Translations under genes and position numbers: made by a program
From: Halichondria panicea
Taxonomy: Eukaryota; Porifera; Demospongiae; Suberitida; Halichondriidae
NCBI RefSeq assembly: GCF_963675165.1
Contig: NC_087377.1
Coordinates: forward strand, 7,519,122-7,583,121
Direction of reading: 5' to 3'
DNA length: 64,000 bases
The notes under the pieces: generated by a model
Told to the model about the DNA's origin: nothing
Databases searched by the model: none
Seen by the model: only the letters and a program-made list of their open reading frames with translations
In this document: piece by piece, positions 56,346 to 64,000 of the stretch
How the letters are laid out: every line of letters begins with the position of its first letter
Position numbering within the stretch: the stretch's first letter is position 1

Positions 56346-57549
56346 CAAACAGCTAGCTATATAGTAGCCATTATTTTGTGAACTTGACCTCTTTGGACAC
56401 ATCCTTTAATTATTCCTGTGGATGTAATGCGCATGCGTGCTCACCCCCACCAGCCTCCTGGCAGAATCATCTTTTTCTTGAGGCCCTTGTAAGCCACAAA
56501 ACACCACCATATATACATGTACACAAGTCTTTTCTTCTTAGATATTATATGCACTGAACTTCAGATCCTGGAAGAATCATTTCTTGAGGTTCTGGTAAGC
56601 CACGTAATACAATAGAAATAACAACAATAGATGCATGTAAATAAGTCTTTTCTTCTCAGTGAGTTTATATAGATAAGCTAACTTTAATGTAAAATTCATT
56701 ATAGAAACTACAGTGGAACCTCCATAAAACGGACACCATTGGGGAAGAGCCTTTTGGCCGTTATAGAGAGGTAGGTGGTCTTCCTTGGGAGGTTTCGATT
56801 GCCAGCTATGTATGCTCTATGAGTCATTTCTTGCTGCAAATAAATCTTGGAGCTTTGCTAACTGCTGCAAGTTGCGCTGTGCTAATGCCTCTCACCATGT
56901 TATGCTTTCGCTCAAAAAGTATTAGAGTGTTATAGTACAGTGGAACCTCCATTAACAACCTTCAAAGAGCAACCACACGCTATATAACGGCCAAAAGCTC
57001 AGGTCCGGATTAAAACTACAATGACTTCAATGTACAGTAACCTCTTTTCAAAGCTAATTGATGAGCTAAAGCAACACTCGTTAATACATCATTATTATCA
57101 GGAAAGAGAGGGATTTTTAACTAAGAAAGTTGTGTTTTCCTCGAGACATCTTATTCTACCAGAGGAGGAGGTTGGTCACGATTTCACTATCATTGCTATA
57201 CCTGCTACATTAAGGTTACAATATAGTGTTTCCTGCCATGCGCATGCGCAAAATTATTGGACATTTTTCCCTTTATCTGAAAAAATATCCTGAATAAATA
57301 TGTGTATACATGTGCAGACTAGAAGTTATGTGGTCAATTATGGCTTCATTTATGCTTTTTGTGGTGGACAAGTATGCCTGGGACTTCTACATGGAAAATG
57401 CTAACTTTTAGCTGGTTTGAGCTTACCAGCTCTACAGCATATAGATAGAAGCACTTTTTAACAAGGAATCCAATGGTATATGAAACTTTGAATTTCAGTT
57501 AAGTATGACAAAGTTATGACAACTTTATGAACTCAACACAAATATACTT
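56346..57549. other. Gene-free stretch
   Basis: Two TACAGTGGAACCTCC ends near 56708 and 56937 in the same orientation suggest fragments of the GTGGAACCTC element class. GCGCATGCGC at 57240-57249. The open frame at 57021-57293 spans repeat sequence (GAAAGTTGTGTTTTCCTCGA resembles 47140). Confidence 0.4.
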
Positions 57550-57881
57550 TAGTTGGGCGGAAGTCCAACCAACTGCGTGGGTTGGGTACCACTCCAATCT
57601 AATCCGAAGTGGGCGGTAACTTCAAAGCAGTAGGAATGCTACTGCATGCAAGAGTCAATTTTGCATGCCAATAGCTCTAACCGACTTGGCGTGTTCCTGG
57701 ATCAAGCTGGCTTGTTTTTTATTGTTGCATTTAAAGATTTTACTAGTTACTGACTCGTTCATTCTCTAGCCACGCCTTCAGCACTTGAACTCTGCAATCT
57801 GATTGGGGTGCAAAATTTCTGCAGTGGAACAAAACCCAGGTTGGAGTGGTGCCCAACCCTAGGTTGGACTCCGCCCAACTA
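57550..57881. mobile_element. MITE with TAGTTGGGCGGA ends
   Basis: Left TAGTTGGGCGGAAGTCCAAC, right inverse TAGTTGGGCGGAGTCCAACC; inner inverted GGTTGGGTACCACTCCAA against TTGGAGTGGTGCCCAACC. The first 9 bp equal those of the MITE at 36834, but no 9-bp duplication is seen. Confidence 0.78.
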
Positions 57882-58053
57882 TGTGCAGACAAAGAATACA
57901 AATTCACAAATCACACAAAGCAAGGAAAAAATGTTGTTTTCAAATTTTAGCCTATAGGTATAGGCTAGAAATATTAATCTAAAGCTTCTACACCGTAAAA
58001 ATAAAAGTGTGCTACAATGTATATGCGACCATTTTAGTGTACGTGCTCTTCAT

Positions 58054-58795
<742 letters not shown>

Positions 58796-58984
58796 TTTTT
58801 ACAGTTATATGGCAGGGCGACACGAAGAGAAATGTTGAATACTATAGATGTAGACGTCGGTTTGTAGAGAAATCGAGAGTTTGTAGGTACTTAATTACCG
58901 TAAGCTTTAGCTCTTCCGTATTATATGAAGTTTTATAAGCTGTATATCTCTCCTCTGGAAGGTATTATATCTACATCTATACAA

Positions 58985-59264
58985 GGCCACTCCAACAAAG
59001 AACTTAGTTTCCTGTCCTGAGCGCGCATGCTTTTCAGCCCACCTCATTATTTTTCCATTATTGACCTTTGTACACTTTTACTCCAATTAATATGACATCA
59101 TCAAACCACAAGGCCATGTGGCTGCAAGAAAGATGTTCGGCAAAAAGTTTATTGTACATTTCAATGGAATGTAATAATAATTATAAATAATGGTAATGAA
59201 GAGCTCGCCTTGTCAGAATTCTGAGAATTCAGGACGGGAAACTAAGTTCTTTGTTGGAGTGGCC
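58985..59264. mobile_element. MITE with GGCCACTCCAACAAAG ends
   Basis: Perfect TIRs of about 36 bp: GGCCACTCCAACAAAGAACT and its inverse. Flanks share CAAG at slightly different offsets, so the target duplication is uncertain. Confidence 0.8.
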
Positions 59265-59582
59265 CAAGCCTTGAATAAGCTTAGAGCTGCAAGTACACAC
59301 AAATATATTGACGACTAAATAGAGCGGTTTTTGATGTCATTTTGTCTCTTTTATGTATCTTTATAGTCATGTCATTCTTAAACAATAGCAATAGCATTGA
59401 TAATCAATCATACAACTATATATACTTCTTTCATCCTGCAAAAAGAGAAAAAAAGCAAGCCAAAAAAACGGCTCATTGCTTCGAGATGACTGTGCTACTC
59501 ATTTTCTAGTGTAGTCGACTGCATGGGTATTGTCGAAAGTATAATTATAATAGAGGAGAGAGTATCAAACGTAGGCATACTC

Positions 59583-59916
59583 ATAGGTGCCAACTGTCCC
59601 GGAACTCCCGGGACAGTCCCAGATTTGGAGGCTCTGTCCTGTGTCTGGAAATTGCTGAAATGTCCCAAATTTTGAAGGTTGCTGCTCCTGAACTAGGATA
59701 ATATAGTCCAAAGAAGCTCAAAATACTAAAGCTATATATGGCTTAAATCATGAGCAGAATTCAGTTTCTTGCACTATGGCTACGATCAAAACAAAAGAGG
59801 GGTGGGGCTCTCCAGGATGATCATACTGCACTGAGCATGCGCAGAAAGCAACTAAATCTCCTAAGTGTCTCCTAATTTTTTGTCCTGGAAATTTTTCTTT
59901 GGAGGTTGGCACCTAT
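59583..59916. mobile_element. MITE with ATAGGTGCCAAC ends
   Basis: Left ATAGGTGCCAACTGTCCCGG, right ...GGAGGTTGGCACCTAT. GCATACT flanks both sides (7 bp, or 8 with one mismatch). A near-palindromic GTCCCGGAACTCCCGGGAC lies just inside. Confidence 0.7.
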
Positions 59917-59924
59917 GCATACTG

Positions 59925-60365
59925 TACATCAGATACATGTATGCGGAGAGTAACGTGGCTTCCTGTGTCTCATGGGCTTGGAATTTGCACACTGACCATT
60001 CCAAGTGTATATAGGTGATGTAATTGTGTTGGCATCATTTTCTACTAGAATGGAGTATGGAGTTTGATCCGTTTGCAGCCTTTAATTGGCTTATAGCTAT
60101 AGGATAGCTACTTTTCTCCGTGTACGTTCACGTGCATCTTTTTTTTTCTGCACATTTTTGCTAGTGATTTATTCTGCATGCACGATGTGTAGAATATAGG
60201 CATAAACTTAGCTACTTCGCAAGCCATGCCCTTGGCTTGCTAACACAGCCTCGACTGGTCTTCATTCGAGGGTATACTTACGTTTCTTTTTGTTATCTAT
60301 ATATATGATTGTATAAATGCATTCTACAAAATTATTCCCGAGACGATTTTTATATCTTAGATTGT
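59925..60365. other. Upstream region of receptor copy C
   Basis: About 440 bp without a recognised element; a short hairpin GCAAGCCATGCCCTTGGCTTGC near 60219. No clear TATA box or NRF1 site close to the ATG. Confidence 0.35.
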
Positions 60366-62568
60366 ATGGAGTCAGCAGTCAGCAAGACAACAGTCTTGTA
60401 TGTATTAGTTGGGCTGTTTCTTACAACCACATCTATTGAAGGTATATGATACTGTATTGTTGTCACTATAGTTATTTTACATAAATTGTCATTGTATGTC
60501 ATATACAGCCCAGCAGTTTATAATTGAGCCCGAGTCAGTGGTACAAGCCGAGGGATTGTTGGCAGAGTTTGAGTGCCTGTCTCCTGGACTAGCTCATTCT
60601 TGGTTTGTGAATAACACACCATCTACAAGCTTTACACCTGAAATCAGAGTACTTCCAGAAAAGGAAGGTCGTCCCTCGGTGCTAACCATCCCAGCCGGCT
60701 CACAATTCAACAACACTGTCGTTCAGTGTGCAGCAGTTTCATCGATCACTAGCGTAACGTTGTTTTCAAGGAATGCAGCGTTGATAGTTGGTGAGTGGTA
60801 TACTTGTAGAGAGTATACTTTGAGTTGTTATGCTTCTTTTCTCAGAGCGTGTATCTATTGAGGTGGTGAATGATAAAACCAAGATTACCATCACTGTGAA
60901 GAATGACTTCACCACAAATAACGTTACTTACCATGTGAATATCTCTCTTATGACTCTGGGTACCAATAGCAAGATGGTTGCACTCCCTCCTTTAAATGGT
61001 GCACAAAATGAAGTGGAATTTAATTACGAACAGACTAATAACCACACTCTCTGTGATATATTCACCTTCACTGTGACTCCAATTAGTGAGTCAGGAATGG
61101 AAGGAAGTTCCAGTGAACCAGTCACTGGGTTCTTCACAACAGTAACAGGTACTGTGAATGTATTATTTTATTAATACGTGTTTAACAATAACCACAGGTA
61201 ATAACAATGTCGCTCCCCTCATCAGTCAGGGAGGAAATGTATCGAGGAAAATAGTGAATCTCGGTGGTATGGTAAGAGACGACGTATTAACTATAACAAA
61301 CACTTATTGAGCACACCTCTCAGGTACCCAACTGTACCAACTTCACCTCGTACCAAGTGACCTCTGACATATTGGCACCCATCAATAAAACCATCGAAGA
61401 CCTCCAAATGATAAATTTTTCTCTTCCCACTGACCGGATAATCAACGTCTCTGTGACACTTACTTCGATCACAGGTGTGCGCCTCATATTCAAAGACATG
61501 CTAATCAGTAAGTTATGTTATTCAGTAGTACTACATGCGGATTTTGATTTACAACGTTTTCCACAGAAACAACTGATGTTCAAAATTTGATTGTGGGCGT
61601 TTGCCCTAAAGAAAACTGTGCGAGCATTGAGTATGTTGAAGGTACCCTCTCTCCCGGAGCTCTTGTCTGTGTGATACCTAATGGAAACTTGAGTTTTCAA
61701 AATATAAGACTAGTGTCAATTAGACGGGATATGAGTGACAATTTTACCATCCCAGTGGCTGTTAGTGGAAATTACAGCGTGATTGCATTTGACCTTGAAA
61801 ACAACAGTATACCAAGAATGCCTTCTATAGTGGCTGATGATGAAACTATGTTTTTGAGCAATAGTGAGTCAACAACGAGTATGTCAGTGTTCTTTTATGA
61901 GCTTAAACTTTGATTTATTGTTGTTGGTTCCCATTTCCTCAGAATCTTCCACTGAACCAATTTCTCCACTTAGTTCTGAGGACATTACTGTCACTAAACT
62001 ATCAAATGGAAGTGCTGAAGTGACCTGCACTATCTCTGGCCACAGTTGTCTAGCGTTGTTTCAATCTAAAACTTCTCCAACCTCTCCAACCTCTCTTGAT
62101 CAGGTGGTTGTTGGTTTTATTAAACCATCTAATAACCGAACTATTGTCCCTCTTAATGCCACTTCTGATGTTTATGCGGTAGTGTACACTTGGAATAGTG
62201 ATTCTGGTGAGACCATCTTTGATGGAAAGGTGTCCTTCATTAGTGAATTGGAACTACCAACTAGTAAGCCAAGAGTTAGTCTCAAGTTTCAGAATTGTAT
62301 GTGCTCTATTCTTGCAGGAGGTCCTCCTCCTACACAATCAGCTCCATTGTCCATGGTACCAATAGGTAAGCACGTGTATAATTTTATTGTTGCGTTCCAA
62401 TGCCTATTTTCCATATAGCTATCATTTAATAATTATAATCATGACCATTCTCTCAGTCGTAGTTGTTACTCTGGTCATTGTGGGGGCTATAATCCTCATC
62501 ATTCTTGTCATTCTTGTCATTCTGAAGAGAGACAAACGAGGCAAGGTGTTGCACTATAATCATGAAAG
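60366..62568 (+). CDS. Receptor copy C: Ig/FN3 single-pass receptor, ectodomain and transmembrane exons open
   Basis: Nine exons: 60366-60441 (signal peptide MESAVSKTTVLYVLVGLFLT), 60509-60790 (Ig: C in FECLS, W in SWFVNN, C in VVQCAA), 60846-61148 (FN3-like), 61198-61271, 61324-61507, 61567-61863, 61943-62263, 62318-62365 (Pro/Ser stalk), 62457-62568 (transmembrane: VVVVTLVIVGAIILIILVIL then KRDKRGKVLHY). Introns are about 35-110 bp, all GT-AG; phase 1 at most junctions makes exon cassettes. Joined length is 1697 nt, open throughout, about 565 residues, with many N-glycosylation sequons. It stops at a phase 2 donor, so tail exons are required. None is seen in the next 1.4 kb, which ends in a gypsy fragment. 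By homology to copy A the tail should carry Tyr motifs. Confidence 0.85.
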
Positions 62569-62679
62569 GTAAACTGTACTGGAATCATGATTTGATTATG
62601 TTTACCACTATTATGGACAGAACATTAATTACTACTATCAGGAATAATTAATACTATCAGGAATAATTAAGAGGAGTAC

Positions 62680-62885
62680 CGTACGGGTAGAAAATTTCGA
62701 GGTGTTTTTAATTTTGCGTTTTTCGTGGGTGGCTGCAGAACACGAAAATTAAAACCCCTTGGAAGGCGTATGCGAGATAGTGCCACACCCTAACTCCACG
62801 AAATTTACTACCCGCGAAATTTCAAATAAGACAGAATATTGAATTGCATGAAAATTTACACCCTGGAAATTATCCACCCATACGG
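62680..62885. repeat. Inverted repeat with CCGTACGGGTAG/ACCCATACGG ends
   Basis: ACCGTACGGGTAGAAAATTTCG... and ...CACCCATACGGTAT are inverted; inner AAAATTTCG/CGAAATTT pairs recur. Related in sequence to the CCGTATAGCGGGTAATTTTC class. Confidence 0.55.
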
Positions 62886-63573
62886 TATCCAACTCAGGCA
62901 GTTGTAGTGTAAACCAGGTTACAGCTGTTTGCATAGACCTTGCAAAATACTCAGTACTACAAAACCACCATACAATGCTGCTATGTAAACAAATAGTATG
63001 AATGCATGTAGTATAGTTATGAGCAATGATGGCTTCTAGAACTAGACTATATTATTATGGCATGGGGATCTATACCAATGCTTTATGCTGAATGCTGAGA
63101 CTGTTTAGTATACATGCATCCAGTGGACAAATTAGTAGCTATATATAGGTATATCATTCCGTGTCCACTTCAAATCCTCACCATAACAGTTTGTATGTGA
63201 GTTTCCATACCACCAAGAGTAGATAAGAGCATCTACCATTGATACCACCTTATAGCGGGTAATTTTTGAGGGTCTCGCAGATTAGCCATTTTTGTGAAAA
63301 TATTAGCCCTCAATAAGTACCTATTTAAGATACAAGTTCTAGAAGCCATCATTGCTTAGGACTACATGTTGTTTGTATAGCAACATTGTATGGTGATTTT
63401 GTGGTTGTAGACATGTGCCTTAATTGGCTAGTTATATATACATGTAACTCTAATAGTTTGCAGGATAGACTCACTTAATAATTTGCACAACTGAACTTTA
63501 CACAAGAACAACTACTGTTATAGTCTACTGTAAGTCACATCTCCCCTCGCAAGCTATAAAGTGTTCGGGAGGT
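62886..63573. other. Gene-free stretch
   Basis: No tail exon for copy C was found here. A CTTATAGCGGGTAATTTTTG repeat piece is at about 63250. Confidence 0.4.
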
Positions 63574-64000
63574 TTAATTACTGTTCCTGTTTGCGACCTT
63601 GTCATAATTCTTCTCGGTGGTTCGATTTGTGGCGATTCTTCCACACTCGACTCTTCCTATAGTCTCCTCTTTTTGCGAGGGGAGACATAATAAGAGGTTC
63701 CCTTTTAGGAATTGCCTCTTTGGCACATTCTGAACAGTTGAGAACTTTCTCAGTGATGTCTTTTGACATTGACGGCCACCAGACACAAGTATTGGCCCAT
63801 CTTTCTCGACCTTGGTGTCCTTCGTGTATTCGAAACAATGTTTCCTTTTTCAAAGCTGACGGAACCACTATACGTTGATTGTACAGCAGTAATCCATTAT
63901 TAATGATGAGGGAATTTCTGTTGTCCCAGTATGGTCTTATTCCCAGTGGTATTTCTTTCTTTTTGGGCCAATTTCCACGACAATAATTATTTCATCACTT
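63574..64000 (-). pseudogene. Gypsy integrase zinc-domain fragment, running off the window
   Basis: The minus strand reads RPYWDNRNSLIINNGLLLYN, then RIHEGHQGRERWANTCVWWP and CSECAKE, the HHCC zinc domain of a Ty3/gypsy integrase. Open from the window edge to about 63602, after which no DDE core follows, so it is 3'-truncated. It is not the same lineage as the element at 10-14 kb, judging by sequence. Confidence 0.75.

Noticed and set aside
57021-57293. 90-codon plus-strand frame
   Set aside because: Covers repeat sequence also seen near 47.1 kb in other frames.

Overview
This window looks like a draft-assembly scaffold from an early-branching animal. A demosponge is my best guess, with moderate confidence. 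The reasons are spliced, very compact Ig/FN3 receptor genes with GT-AG introns mostly of 35-110 bp, a Crypton/KIAA1958-type tyrosine recombinase gene, both Ty3/gypsy and Ty1/copia elements, and a dense load of short inverted-repeat transposons. There is one 200-base N gap (31491-31690). No bacterial gene organisation, rRNA, CRISPR array or convincing tRNA was seen.

Host genes. The host coding content I can support is one receptor family present three times. Copy A (minus strand, 8488 down to 2106) has a signal peptide, Ig domain, FN3-like domain, several family-specific exons, a Ser/Thr/Pro stalk, one transmembrane helix, and a cytoplasmic tail built from two homologous exons. The tail has repeated Tyr motifs (YDIA, YDVV, YETV) and a proline run, as expected for SH2/SH3 partners. 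Copy A has a 2-bp deletion in one exon. Copy B (minus strand, about 46070 to 42305, with possible further tail exons at 37.6 and 36.3 kb) is a decayed paralogue. Copy C (plus strand, 60366-62568) is open through the transmembrane exon; its tail must lie beyond the window or be lost. A and B lie in a segmental duplication (about 0.8-7 kb against 37.9-46.1 kb), so each serves as an empty-site control for transposons in the other.

Mobile DNA by region. 4.4-5.2 kb: TIR element in an intron of copy A. 8.7-14.7 kb: TIR element with 7-bp target duplication, itself invaded by an intact, apparently very young Ty3/gypsy element (147-bp identical LTRs, 5-bp target duplication, 1330-aa gag-pol). 15.9-18.8 kb: dead Ty1/copia. 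20.2-23.8 kb: nested foldback elements and MITEs, then an array of six palindromic CCGC-type motifs. 24.2-24.5 kb: fragment of a non-LTR-type reverse transcriptase ORF. 25.2-28.7 kb: decayed gypsy. 29.3-33.1 kb: MITEs, a long inverted repeat, the N gap and a minisatellite. 38.0-42.0 kb: a 4-kb element with perfect 35-bp TIRs and 7-bp target duplication carrying the tyrosine recombinase gene. 46-54 kb: several MITEs, a hAT-like element with a nested pogo-like element. 55-59 kb: dispersed repeats carrying a TG microsatellite, about 250 bp long in one copy. 63.6-64.0 kb: third gypsy fragment running off the end.

The most interesting observations are (1) tyrosine recombinase cargo inside a TIR element bounded like a DDE transposon, with its empty site preserved in the paralogous segment, (2) a family of elements sharing the ends CATAG...GGGATTGGAAAC and 7-bp duplications but with unrelated interiors, and (3) the receptor family itself.
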